Assembly: GCA_025331565.1 (NCBI GenBank)
Contig: JAFREQ010000091.1
Location: 380,001-444,000 of the forward strand
Direction of reading: 5' to 3'
From: Holacanthus passer
Taxonomy: Eukaryota; Chordata; Actinopteri; Pomacanthidae
Length of the DNA stretch: 64,000 nt
In this document: in pieces, positions 45,681 through 58,203 of the stretch
Layout: each line of letters opens with the position of its first letter
How positions within the stretch are numbered: position 1 is the first letter of the stretch
Notes under the pieces: generated by a model
What the model saw: only the letters and a program-made list of their open reading frames with translations
Databases searched by the model: none
Told to the model about the DNA's origin: nothing
Position numbers and translations under genes: made by a program

Positions 45681-46937
45681 GGTTCAGGGTTAGTAAGAGT
45701 TGAAGTTAGTGGTAAAAAGAATAATAAAGTGCTTGATGAGAGAGTCTAACATCTTTGGGAATATTTGCTTCTTCTAAGGATGAGCAGCCTTTTGTAGACT
45801 TTAAAGAATCAAATAGCTTCATAAAGCACCCAGCTGGCTGAGTCCCTTCAGTATAGAGTTTGAATTTTCCTCCCATGTCTGCATGGATTTTCTCTGGGTG
45901 TTCTGATTTCTTCTCCCAGCTTGTTCATGACTCCTTCACATTAGGACTGAAACAATGTGCTTATTAATCAGGCCTTGTGATTGTTTCCTTCTTGCAGCAA
46001 GTGTGTGTGATTGCAGATCCACAACAGTCTCTTCAATTAATATACCATTTCTAGCAGAGGACACTCTCTCTTGCTTCGTTGCCTCAGGACATGTGTGGTG
46101 TAAACACACATCTCACACAGTATCAGGTCTAATTTACTGGCAGCTCATTCACATTAACTTCACCCTGCAGCTCTGACCGTAGTAGTGAATAGACTCCATC
46201 TAAACGTACTGTATGTGTTTCTGTGAAGGGCCTATGTCGGCATTGTATCCCAGCTCTGGTTCAGTTCACTGTTATACTGCTGTCTGTAATGAGTTGTAAA
46301 TGTCAGAATCATTTCTTTCATCTGTACTTAGATTAATTTAATCAGCCACTGCGTTTGGCAAATAGACATCTCGGTTTCTGTCTTTTCAGTTGCTTTTAAT
46401 GTATCTTTGTCGAATCCTGTTGAAAGATGCTTTATAGGTGGTTGCCAAGAAACGTGACACATGATAATCACATCAAAAACAGGAAGAAAAAATATTAGTA
46501 TCAGTAGTATAGCTGAAAAAGAAATATCACCACGTTTTGAAATAAGGATAATTTTTAGCATTTATATAAATGGAAAGAGGCTCGCCACTATTTAATTATT
46601 GGATTACATAGCATCAGCATGGAATAAAAAACATATGAGAGCTTACAGGAAAACCCAAGTGGATGGTCAGACCATATCACCTCAGACCAATGTGTAGTAT
46701 GTGTATTAGTTTTTTATCAAAACAATATCAATTATTCAAGAACCAGGCAACCACCTTTTGCAAAGCCTCTCAATGTTTAACACACATATTAATTGAGACA
46801 AACATACAAACTGAAAACAGACACTATCAGCAGCGAATGGCCTTGTGTCTCTTTCTCACTTTAGATCAGTCTCCTCTATTTGTCAATCTGTACATTTACT
46901 TGCACAAAACTAGTCTAGGAGATGTAACGATTTCTCA
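45681..46937. other. No gene seen
   Basis: Unremarkable sequence. A good acceptor near 45998 opens a frame rich in cysteine, but no donor or known domain follows. Confidence 0.4.
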
Positions 46938-46942
46938 CTTTT

Positions 46943-47908
46943 TGTTACGGGGGGTGTGGATGGACTCAAATGCAACACACTAAAATTATTGAAGAAGTCT
47001 TTTTAATAAAGGCAAACAAAATCTTAATTAACAAAAACTCACTGCAGGGTTATGTCCGGCATAGTCCAGGAATCGTAACAGAGCAGATCCAAAGTCCAAT
47101 CAGAGACAAACAAATCCAAACATGATGAAAGCACTGACGGGCATGAGGGAACAAGAACAGAGGAGAGAGAGAAAGAGAACAATCCGGCAATGGCTGAGTG
47201 GGGTGAAATGGCTTATATAGAGTCCTGATTAGTAGTTGGCTGCAGCTGGGAACACAGGTGACAAAATGAGGTGGGAGTGGCAGACAGGTAAGGTGATGCA
47301 GAGGTGGGGTGAGTAGGAAAGTACCGGGACCTGAGGTGAGAAGCTATGGCAGGTGAATAATGACAGACTGACAGAACTTAGACAGGTAAACAATGACAGG
47401 CAACTAAGACATAACCAAGGCAGACTGAACTAAAACATAACAGGGCTGTAACAGACAGAACTAAGACATAGAACACAGACAGAAAACCAAGACAGAAAAC
47501 TACAACATAGAACTAAGAAACAACTAGGACACACAACATGACAGCAGAGGGCGAATACCAAGACAATGAACTAAGACAAGATTGGACTAGGACAGGACTA
47601 CATGTGACAAGAACATGACAAGGACCATAACTAACAGAACTAAGACAAAAACTGACAGAATTAGAACAAAGACTGAAACTAAGGCAGAAAACTACAACAT
47701 AGAACTAAGAAACAACTAGGACACACAACATGACAGAACTACGACATCAGAACTACGACATGACCGACAGAACTGAAAGAACAGGACCATACTGACCGAA
47801 AACTAAGACATGAAAACTAAGGTAGGTAAACTAAGAGAACTAAGGCAGGAGAAAATCAAGGCTAAACAAACAAAACTAAACAGAGGCCTAGCAGGCAGAA
47901 CTGTGACA
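46943..47908 (-). mobile_element. Solo LTR, family A, copy 3 (complete, reverse)
   Basis: The plus-strand ends are TGTTACGG and CTGTGACA, the reverse of the family A ends, flanked by perfect 5-bp direct repeats CTTTT at 46938-46942 and 47909-47913. Read on the minus strand it has the U3 with many diverged GTCTTAGTTCT units, CCAATC-like and TATATAA boxes (TTATATA on the plus strand at 47213-47219), an ATTAAA signal and the CCACACCCCCC tail. It is about 140 bp longer than copy 2 because of extra GTCTTAGTT-type units. No internal retroelement sequence adjoins it. Confidence 0.88.
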
Positions 47909-47913
47909 CTTTT

Positions 47914-49739
47914 ACTCCAACCTTATTTTGGAGCTTGTTTATTTTCATTGTTTTAATGATATAACCTGCTGCTTCTAGTTTTTCAGAGGCCAGTGCAATG
48001 ACTCACCCTAAAGCATGAATGGGTTAGAATGATGTGAGGGCACTTTTAGCTGTTTTCATTCTGGGTTTGTGAGTCTGAAGCTGAATTTAATGGTCTCCAT
48101 TCCTCCAACTATCTCTGGTCGGCTTTTACGCTTGTTTACTGGTTTTCTGATGTGCAGTACATGTGTGGAATGTGTTCTGCACCAGAAATATTCTATCAGT
48201 CCCAGTTCTCATTCGTGCACAGAAAATGGAGAACAATGTGGGAGCACGTCCACCCATATCAGCATGACCACAAGGAAAATTGTAAGAGCCACTAAGACAA
48301 AATAAAGAGACTCCCTCATCCAGTGACTTCAAGTTATAATATAAAATGTAACTGGGCATTCTGCATCTCCTGTTTTCTAACTAGTCTTGCCATTAATAAT
48401 GTTATAGCAGGTATTGTTCTAACTCTTTAAAAGTAATATCTGGATGTACAGATGATACACAGACCATCATCACTTATGAATGTCACTATCCTGGAGCACT
48501 TAATTTGGGTGAACTGTGGTGAACCGCCTCAAGACTCAGACTAAACCGCCAGTGTGAACGTGTCCTTTAGCTCTCATGAGCCAGTTAACCTGACTGGGAA
48601 CAGGTGTGTCGTCTCTCTGTCTCCAATCAGCAGTCACAACCAGCCACCCTGCCACAAAGCTGTCACACAAACTGTACACAAAAGGTTTCTAATTTTGCGC
48701 TGCTCTATACAGAAATCATTTACCAACCAGAAACCAACACTGTGCTGTTCTTTTCTTTGTGCATTCTGTTGTTTGACTATTTGTCGCTGGTGCTTTTTTT
48801 ACTTATTCGTTAAAGTCATTATGGTTATATCATCTTTAACAGAATAATAGGACAGAAGCGCATGGGCCTGCTACAGAGGACAGTGTCAAAGAGCATAGGT
48901 TTGGTTTCGCAAGTGTAGGGGGCATAATAAAGTCAGGTGTTCCTCGTCTGTGAATGGTCCCTTTTCGGGAAATAAATATGTAGACAGAAAGTGAGAAAAC
49001 TAATATTAAGATCAAGGCCCAGTTCCATACTTTCATGCACACTTTTCATACAGTAAGTCCACAACTCTGCAGACTTTGCTTAAATGAAAAACTCATTGCA
49101 TTATGATGAACTGACAACAGCGGTGGAAAAAGCAACATGAACGAAAACCTGCAGGTGTTTGAAAGATGACATTTTCCTTTTAATTACAAATTACATAACA
49201 CCCCAGTTCATTAATTTCAATTCAGACTGACAGACTCACATATCAGCCTCTCACTTTACTGTCCATAGAAATGACTCTGTCCAGGTAGAATGATTTCACA
49301 TCTGGCCCGTTCCTCAGACAGCGACTCCAGCCGTCACAGGTGAGGTTGATTAAAGTCTGTGAAGATTCAGACCTTAGAGCTAAAGTTGGACATTGGTCCT
49401 GGGTCCTTAATCAAAAACTGTCTTCTTAACTGCAGCTGACTAATGCTGACAGTCTGTAAAACATGTCTAAAGTGCTGGGCTGGTAAAAGCAATCCTACTG
49501 TGTGGACCTCAGTGACATTCCTCTTACTGATTTCTGGATACTGAAGCTCAATTTTTCACATTTATCTCACTGCCACTTGGTGCTGCATACACTGTGCCAT
49601 GAAGAAAAAATGCCTAGTGCAGGTTTAAGACCGTCAGTTTGCAATGATTATTATTAACTGTTTGGAATGATATCTCCCCGTTTTTTGCTCAGTGTATCCC
49701 ACTCCTTACATTCTCCTTGATTAAGAAAAGAAAGATTTT
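47914..49739. other. No gene seen
   Basis: Unremarkable sequence with short frames on both strands and no recognisable element. Confidence 0.4.
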
Positions 49740-49975
49740 ATTTTTACATCAAGAATAGAAAATACATTCCAATTCTACCATCCTGTCTGAGCGAGCTGAA
49801 TTCTCCAAATGTTTCTCAGATGGCTCCCCTACTCGGCGTGCTGCCTCGGGTATAAATGTATTCCTTCGAGGGCGAGAAATGTATTCTTTATCCAAGGCCT
49901 ATTCCTGTCATTTTCTTTTTGCTCCCCATGTAATAAATCATTATTCATAAAGTGTCACCCTGGAAACTGGTGATG
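49740..49975. other. Candidate conserved non-coding block
   Basis: Complex sequence with mixed CpG-bearing words (CTACTCGGCGTGCTGCC, TTCGAGGGCGAG) and AT motifs (GTAATAAATCATTATTC). No repeats and no splice-flanked frame. Composition is the only support. Confidence 0.28.
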
Positions 49976-50138
49976 CCCAATAGAAAGAAGATAGAGACGT
50001 GTGTGTGTGTGTCACTGCTGAAAAAGATGGAGCGGTTTCGAGAGAGTGGGTGTTTGAGTGTTTGCATGCAGTTGCATTTTTGAATGTATGGGACTGTATT
50101 TGTGTGTATGTCTGCATGTTGGTCTATATGTGTGTATC

Positions 50139-50169
<31 letters not shown>

Positions 50170-51049
50170 CTTTCAAGGCAGTAACTTGTATGCCTTCAGA
50201 GGCAGGGCCGCCAGCACTCAGAGGGTTGCTGGCTCAATTCCCAGAGACCCTGAAGGAAAGGCACCTATTGATGGATTAAAAACTCCCACAGTGCTTTGCT
50301 TCCTGTGTGCACAAAGCCCACTGAGTGTGCACCTCTCTGAGCCCACACACTGGTTTGGAAACAGTGTTGTCTCTCTTCTCTTTATACATCTTCTATGACT
50401 TTATCTGTCTTGTAGTTTAAAATAGAGTTTCCCTCCATACTTAACATCCACAGTTCCCCTGTCCCATATTCAATCCTTGTTCTTGTTGTTCTTCTAGATC
50501 TAGATCGAGCTGGATAGCCATCTATAACTTATTGTTAGTTATCACAGTAAGCTAACAGTAAGTGCTGGTTCCAGTATTCTCAAGGGGAAAAAAAAGCAAA
50601 AACGTGAAAAAGCTCAGATATTTTGTGCATTTTTAATCCTACTGAAATGTATCAATCGTGACTTTTTTTTTATCAAACAAACAACAACAAAAAAAGCTTT
50701 GCTCCTATAGGCCACCACAGCCACGGTGTTCTATAAAGCAATATGCTAGCTTATTGGTTAACTTGGCTACAGCCAACAGGACCTTTCATTGTAGGTAGAA
50801 AAAAAAACTGAAAAAAAAAAAAAAAAACCTGAACAACTGCAACAAAAATTATAAGCATAAGCATGCAGGCTGTTATAATTTGTTATAATTTGGCAGCTAT
50901 TAAATTGGCATATTTCTTTAATTATGCCACGACTGCAGCTTCTGTGTGGACTGAAAATAACAATGGGGCATCTGTCACCATGAACTGGTGAGGACGAAAC
51001 AGTGAAGGAGCATAATCTCTCACCATCATTTGCAATCAATTGTTAGCTT
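49976..51049. other. GT-rich run; otherwise no gene seen
   Basis: (GT)n arrays occur near 49999-50012 and 50147-50169, with degenerate GT between. A poly-A run lies at 50812-50827. Confidence 0.5.
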
Positions 51050-51672
51050 ATCACCAGTCACAACTCTGCAGTCATTCATTCTTCAGTATGTTTCCACTCC
51101 CCCCATCTCTGCCTCACCTCACCTGCCAGCCACCCCCACATCATCACCTCACCTGTGCACCCAGCTGCTTTCAATCACCAATCAGGACAGTATTTAAACC
51201 TAACTGGTTCTTTCACTTGTTGCCAGGTTGTTCTGCGCCCGGGATAAAAGACAACTTCAACAAACCTTCACGGTTTGACTCTCTGTCGCCTGTTTCTTAC
51301 CTACCTGCTCTGCCAGAAACCTGGAAATCACCTCTGTTATCTGTCCCTGACTGAGAGTATCTACCTCAGCATTCCTGGTTTTGTCTGCCTGTCCTTGTGA
51401 CTGTTGGCATACAGCAGAGTGAGTCCATGCCTCGATCTAGCCCCCCCCCCCAGGCTTTCCCTGTTGTTTACTCCCTACTGGTTTGTCTGCTACAATTGTG
51501 CTCTACCTGGTTTTTTGACTTGTTTCTACACTGACGACGTCTCCTGCCTGCTGCCTCCCGGTACCTTGAACTTGCATGTGTGTTACTTTTATGCAGTGAC
51601 TGTACCGGCTGCATTAAAAACTCATACATTACTGTGTCTCAGTGTGTGCTGAGTCCTACTACGACCTTTACA
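51050..51672 (+). mobile_element. LTR family A-related copy, diverged
   Basis: The CTGCCTCACCTCACCTGCCAG block, CACCTGTGCACCCAGCTG, a CCAATCAGGAC box and a TATTTAAA box follow the order of family A. A CATTAAAAAC polyadenylation-like signal and the end GAGTCCTACTACGACC followed by TTTACA correspond to the 3' end of copies 2 and 3. The TCTTAGTT-rich 5' half is missing or replaced. It is clearly more diverged than copies 1-3, so older or a different subfamily. Confidence 0.65.
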
Positions 51673-54039
51673 GTCAGCTATTATTAGCTCTTTGTTACTA
51701 ATAATAGCAATTCATTTTTTCATTCGTATTATTGTTTGCTAATTAGACTATGAGCGAGGCTAACTTTACTTTGTTAGTTCATTAGCTTGTTGTTGTCACC
51801 ATTGGTTATCTTACCTTCCATCAAGTTAATCTTGTGTCATAACATTAGAACAGCTTCATACTCTTCATTGTCCACATAGACAATCTACACAGGTAGCTTT
51901 CCTGTGAATGACAAAGTACAATGAATAGCTAATGATATAACTTTATTTAACAGCACAGGTCCACTTCTAGCCAGCAAAGCATGCGATATGACTTCTCAAA
52001 CTAGTGAGAGAATGGAGACAGATAAACCTCCTTGACAAAGTTAAAATGTGCTAACATAACATAAGCTGTTCATGCATAATACCTGCATCTCTGGGGATTT
52101 TGAAAGTGTAAATTGGGAAAAACTGGGGAATCTGCAGATTTGATTCCAAGTGTAGAGTAAATGGGCAGATAGATAAATGATAAAAACATAGTTTCATGCA
52201 CAGATGGAGGAGGAGTGTGAAAGAGAATATGGCTGTGCAAGGCGAGGGATGTATTTATAGAGGGAGAGATGTTGGGGGAGATATTTTGAGTTGTGCCTAT
52301 ATTTGGGTGCTGTGAGAGGGCGGGAAGCTGATTGCACATTTAGCTGCAAGTGGATTCAGGAAAGTGCTTCTTAAGATGTGTGGTTCATACTTATCTCACT
52401 TAAACCAAACATCCTGTGCAGCAGAATGCAACAAATCATTTAGAAAGAACTTTAACTTCTGTTTCATTTGTACATGTGTGTACTGTCCACATTTCAGCAG
52501 TACAATCAATAAAATAGTGTCAAATGGCTTTCTGACCAGATGTGATTCTCGACGCTCCGACTTTGATATGATTAAAGTGTTTGAAAAGAATTGTGTATTT
52601 TGGACAATGACATGTCAGGTTTTAAATTAGCCTCATTTATCAGGTTTTCAGTCCAAACAGAGAGACAGGAAGCATCGATAGTTGTAGGTGTCCTGTCACC
52701 ATGGGAACAGAAGGACCGCTGATCATAACAGCATCCTTGTGGTGAAGGCATCATAGCACCAATGACGCCACGGTGGGAAATATCTGTTTACTGAGACAGA
52801 CATGTATGTTCCCATGCACATGTGTGTGTGTGTGTGTGTGCATCGTATAACAGCAGCTGGTAAACGTGTGTGAACTCTTCCACTCAAGCGCAGCTATCCA
52901 TCTTTTAAAGCTCTCTTGTCTCATTTATCTTGCTGGCCATCTCTGACCAGCAGCTATTGCCCTCTGTCTTCCTTCCTTTCTGATTGCCTTTTCTCCAACT
53001 CTATTCTTTTTTGTCTGTCAGGATTTTAGCCTTAACATTGGCTAGTACTGATATTTGATTTGGCTTCGTACAGAATGTGTTATGTAGCTTAGGTTTGGTG
53101 ATATTTTAGGTGATAGATGAATCATAGACACAGATACAGATTAATCACCTTTAACCCCATGATCGACTTGACTGCTGTGGAGTGACGCAGTTTAAAGCAG
53201 TAGTTCAATCTAGAGTCCTCCTCCTCCATCTTTTATACACTCCATATCCTGGTAAAAGCAATCTTTTTAGATTTTAGAACCTCAATTCACAACCTGCACT
53301 GCTAAAAAAAAAATACAAATTTAAAACAGCAGTTTGAAAGAAATGTAATGCAGCCCAGATTACATTTTGGCATCATAATATGTTGATAGTAATGGTTACA
53401 AAGTAGTAAATTATTCACAGTGAATGTATCTAAATGTTCATTGACCGCAGTTGATTTGATGGTTTTCTCTAAAATATCTGCTATGACAACTAAAGAATGA
53501 TAAATGTTTTTATGTTTGGGCAAGTAAAAGCACTTGGTCAAATATTGAAAAAGTCAACAGGGACAAGACATTAACTTTATCAGCATTTAACTATACTCTT
53601 TCATTAAGTAAAGTGTGTTTGTTGCCTAAACCTAACCACAAACAGGATAGAGGATGTAAAGTTCATGTCAAAACAAGAGCTTCGCACGCACACCATCGAA
53701 CCATAACAGCCTCCCCATAACTTCTGTGCGATACAAGAACCAAAAGTCTCCTAGAATAAAATAAACATTACCAGTGCACATACAGTGCAGACAGCAATTG
53801 TATTTTTCACAATACATATTCTGCTAAACCCTTTGGTAGAATATAAATGTAATCTCTACAAGACGGGGTTGACCTGACACAATTTGCATCTATGGTGCCC
53901 ATTTCTTCTGGGTCACAAATTAGTCAAATTGGATGACAGAGATGTTATACACGTCCAGCTGGAGTCTGTGATTTACTCTTTCCAGATACCATAAACATAT
54001 AAAGTGGGATTGGAAATACTGAATACTTTGTTTTCCTAT
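51673..54039. other. No gene seen; one (GT)n array
   Basis: A (GT)n run lies at about 52823-52839. The rest is AT-rich without element ends. GCCTAAACCTAACC near 53618 is an isolated fish-repeat-like word. Confidence 0.45.
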
Positions 54040-54085
54040 TAAAATCCTATCCCTAACCTAACCCCTATCCTATCCTAACCCTTTA
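54040..54085. repeat. Short degenerate CCTAACC repeat
   Basis: Units such as CCCTAACCTAACCCC and CCTATCCTATCCTAACCC resemble degenerate telomere-type (CCCTAA)n sequence but are short and irregular. Confidence 0.4.
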
Positions 54086-55016
54086 ATACATAGATGTTTT
54101 TTTTTTTTTCAAACATTCCCCTGTACTTATATGCACATTACTGTACCATTAAGCCATGTATTATTAAATCATATTGCTTGTCAACTTTTTGTAACAATAG
54201 TTGTATTTACAATACAACAATCTGTCTGTCTTAATTACTTTTGCAATCAATCTTGAAATAATATTCCATGCAAAAGCACATTAGATTTGATGACCAAATG
54301 ACACGTTTTTAGTATTTTCAACATTTGATGGCCCTTGTGGGGTCTCATCATCATTTTTTCATTTTTCTTTAAGCTGACACTTTCTTCTCTCCAAACTAGT
54401 GAATTGTCCTAAAATGATTACATGGGGAATGTTTGATGTTATCTTTTAAAATATTTTATGAGCAATTATATTCAATAACATAAGCAAAATACATTTTAAT
54501 TTACAGGGTTAGATTGGAAGTTTTTGTGTAATCAAATATCCCAATCTAATGTATTCATTAAGCAAAATAAAAAGGAGAAAGAGAGAGACTATGGTTGATT
54601 TAAAGCAGATCAAAGACCTACAACGAAGAGCGCTAAATTGAAGGAGATGGTTCTTCAAGGTATCATTGATTTATTTCACTCATTGAAGCATTAAACTAAT
54701 ACACTTTTTACGCCCAGTGACTATTGACTGTATTATAGACTGCTTTGTCCCAAAGAGGAGTGATACTAACTATTGCTGGTGTACTATGTGCCAGGTTTTC
54801 TATACTGATTCACTGACTGACACATAACTGTTGTATAAAGAAAGCAAAGTTTTAAATTTGACACAATTTACAAACTATATATATATATATATATAGAAAA
54901 AGCATGTGTCTTTATAATGACAAATGTTTAAGTGCTTAATTTAAAAACTACACACATTATATGGAACATATTTTTGCCGTTAACTGCCCTTATAAACATG
55001 ATAACTTGATTCATAC
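54086..55016. other. No gene seen
   Basis: AT-rich sequence with a (TA)n run at about 54877-54894. Confidence 0.45.
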
Positions 55017-55578
55017 TGTCACAGTTCTGCCAGCCAGGCCTCTGTTCAGCTTTAGTTTTTGTTCAGCTTTAATTTTGTCTAGTCACTTTCCTGCCTGCCA
55101 CAGTTCTGCTCTAGTTTCAGTCCGTCTCTGTCTTAGTTTCAGTCTCTGTTTTATTTCTGTCAGTTATGATCCTGTACATGTATCAGTCCTGTCTGTCTTT
55201 GTTCTGTCTGCATTCCCTGCCAAGTCTGTGTCCAGTCTCTGTCTGTGGTCATGTCTGAGTCCTGTTCATGTTGTAGTTCTTTCAGTTCTGTCGGTCTCAT
55301 CGTAGTCCAGTCATGTCGTAGTCCAGTCTTGTCTTAGTTCCTTGTCTCTGCTGTCATGTCATGTCCTAGCTCTGTGTCTTAGTTCTGTGTCTTAGTTCTG
55401 TGTCTTAGTTTTCTGTCATAGTTTTCTGTCTTAGTTCTGTGTCATAGTTTTGTCTTAGTGTCTGTTCGGCCTTAGTCCCAGTTAAGATCTGTCTTAGTTC
55501 TCAGTCTCTGTTCTCTCATAGTCTCTGTTCTGTCATAGTCTGTTATGTCGTAGTCCTGTCAGCCTCGTTCCTGTCATG
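55017..55578 (+). mobile_element. LTR family A, copy 5 (3' truncated)
   Basis: It starts with the family end TGTCACAGTTCTGCCAGCC and continues through the U3 with many TGTCTTAGTTCTG units. It stops abruptly at CCTCGTTCCTGTCATG, where a CACACAC stretch follows. The promoter block, TATA box and 3' end are missing. No target duplication can be assigned because one end is lost. The number of TCTTAGTT units differs from copies 2 and 3. Confidence 0.75.
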
Positions 55579-56739
55579 CACACACACTTCATTCTAACAA
55601 TTCTGTTGTATCCATATAGTTTAGACTTTTTTCTTTAAATGATGTCATTCAAACGTACATGTGAGGTTTTAAAAGGGGGCAAAAAAAAAGCCATCAGAAG
55701 AGTTCAAGACTGTTAACTTCTGCCAGGAAAGCAGTGGGAAGAACTTAGTCGATCTACGGTACGTTAAGTGGGGTCAAGCCTCTCCCTGCTATTACTTTGA
55801 AAAAGTTCCAAGTTGAATTTCAAGTAGGTGGCCTTCCAGTCTAGAAGTGAATGGAACAAATTCACAGTGTTAGGGAAATGTGTCAAGTGTCAGTGTGAGA
55901 GTTGTTGGTAAGCAGATAGCTTGTCTGACAGAAGAAAGTTTCAGGATTGCAGGTTTTTTTGCTTTGGTCCCAGTTGGATGCCTAATATCCATAGCTGTTT
56001 GCCACTTCAATGTAATCTGGTGAAGCAGATTCAGATGCAAAAGCACATTCTAAATTCGCCATAACATAAATTTCACTGAATCGCCACATTACCTCAGAGC
56101 GCTTTGTGAAGACCTCTGGCTTCTGTGTATATTTTATAATTTGACAAAACTCAGAGCAGCAATTGTGTACTAGAAATGGGAACTTCAAAAGAGTGCTTCC
56201 TGAAGTGAGGTCCCAGGGAGGCGGCAGGGGTTATTTTGCCCGATTATGGATCACACAGAGACTATTAAATACCACAAAAGATGTACTACTCAGCAAAAGG
56301 AAGTAGCGCCAATTTCTGCTTTGGGAGCAGAGAAAAAAAATGCTACAGCTCTGGTTGCTGAGAGCAGTCGGTGTAAGGAGGATTATAAGGATGAATGATC
56401 GCTGCGATGATCCACGAGCAACTCCATCATGTGCTTCTCTTAGGTTTACAAAGAGTCATCGTGTCATGCTGAGAGGGTTGCATTGTGCTGTTCTGTGAAG
56501 ATAACTGAGAATGTGTTGAGTATCTGGATGTTGGCCCGGCTTTAAATTTGAATACATACAGATGAAACATGACTAAATGACAACTGCAAAATGTTTACCT
56601 GTGAAATGTGTAGTACCATGTGTGCCAGCAGTTACTGTCGTCAGTCCGAATTTGAATTTATACAAATTTGCAAACGGCACACAGTATAGCTGACAGAAAC
56701 GTAACAATGTAAATACTACTACTACTACTAGGCTACTAT
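55579..56739. other. No gene seen
   Basis: 56180-56560 is somewhat complex in composition (AGGCGGCAGGGGTTATTTTGC, GATCGCTGCGATGATCC) and could include a conserved element. I see no exon or repeat signature. Confidence 0.35.
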
Positions 56740-56860
56740 ATATAACTTTATTTATATAGCAGTTTTCAACCAGTTTCAAAGTATTAAGATATAAAACCAA
56801 GAAATAACAGATGAAATGGAAATCATTAAACAGGCTTAAATATACTACAGTAAGCAATGA
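56740..56860 (-). mobile_element. Non-LTR retrotransposon 3' tail, reverse
   Basis: The plus strand reads AACTTTATTTATATAGCAG, TTTCAACCAGTTTCAAAG and ATATAAAACCAAGAAATAAC, the reverse of a fish CR1/Rex-type LINE tail (GTGCTATATAAATAAAGTT). A short (TAC)n run precedes it at 56713-56731. Only the tail can be recognised. Confidence 0.5.
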
Positions 56861-58203
56861 TTCCCAGTGCATTTACAGAACTTGGAACAGTTATGCTCCA
56901 AAAGTTCTTTTTGCCTTGATGTGAAGATCCAGTGGTTGCTAATTTGTACGGTCTCCCTCATCTAGTTTTGAAAATGCACAGTTTGAGCCCTAAGTCTTGA
57001 TGCCAGTTTAATACTTTGGAAAGCAGCTTAGTGTGGAAATATGTACTCATTCAACTGTTAGGGGCACTCGTATCCATGGAGCAATCCTTCAGGTTGTATC
57101 AACCCACAAAAGGTGGACACCCAGCTTTTTACAGTGGTTAGTATACCGTCACCTCACACTATAAACCTGGTCTCATCTGCAGTCAGTGCACACATGCAGA
57201 GAAAGGGTTCATAAAACTGTACAGGGTTTTTCACAAACATAGTTTAGTGTTTTGAAGTTCAGAAATTTTAAAACATCTTTTAAGTCTTCACTAATACATG
57301 GCCTGATAATGCAGATGGACTATGGCAGTGACCAAGTGGATGTTTGATTCATCCCTTTGGGGAAGTGCTGCAAAGGCAAAATTACCACCACCATTTAGAT
57401 AGTTCAGATGTGTTAGATGTTAGTGATGTAATGCAAAGCTACTGTCTTTACCTGTATCTGTTTATGTCACAAATATATTTATATAAAATATCTGTATTCT
57501 GATTATATCGGCATGATTTATATAATGAAAGTCCATTCATTTTCTGCATTGAATTGTTTTCTACTTCCCTTTATACTCCTACAGGTTTAGCTGCTGACAA
57601 AATATGATATATTGTAACCATGAATGTGAAATGTAATAATATAAATATTTTAAAATTTAATATATTATAATTTGAACCCCAACTTAAAAAAGGAAGTCTA
57701 AAGTGAGTCTGGGGGTCTTCAGTATTACAGTAATAGGTTACTAGTGTTACCAAAACTAAATGAACTTCAGAGAAAACTGTTTAGCAGTCTGAGCACATGT
57801 CTGAGCATATGAATCTGTAGTTTTCCAATTTACAATCGGAAAATAGACTACAATCATTCTGTCTGACAGAGTGATCAAACAGCATTCTGCAGGGATTCCT
57901 GGATAAAATGTTCTGACCCAAAAAGAGACCCTGAAGTCCCAATTTTTCTGGAGGGCCCGGCAGGAAGTGCATCAATTTTCAGGCTGTGGAGCACCTTGAC
58001 AGCCCCCCGCTGTAAAAAGATTCAAACCAATTTTCTGTGCTGCCATGAATTTGCACATAGAAGAGTTCAGTGGAAAATCAACTTTGAACAGACAGTCATG
58101 ATGGCTTGACTTGCCTTTGGTATGGGCCAACAGACAGCTGGAGAATAGCTGGGAAAAAATTTACATAAAGAGGGTTCATGGAAAAAAAAAAGAAAGAAAG
58201 AAA
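56861..58203. other. No gene seen
   Basis: AT-rich; short frames only. A GAAA run (about 58186-58203) abuts the Tc1 element. Confidence 0.4.

Noticed and set aside
50185..50275. Possible SINE from GGTTGCTGGCTCAATTCCCAG
   Set aside because: The B-box-like word is imperfect, no A box lies at the right distance, and no tail is visible.
54040..54085. Interstitial telomere array
   Set aside because: Units are irregular (CCTAACC, CCTATCC) and cover under 50 bases, too short and degenerate for a telomeric origin to be argued.
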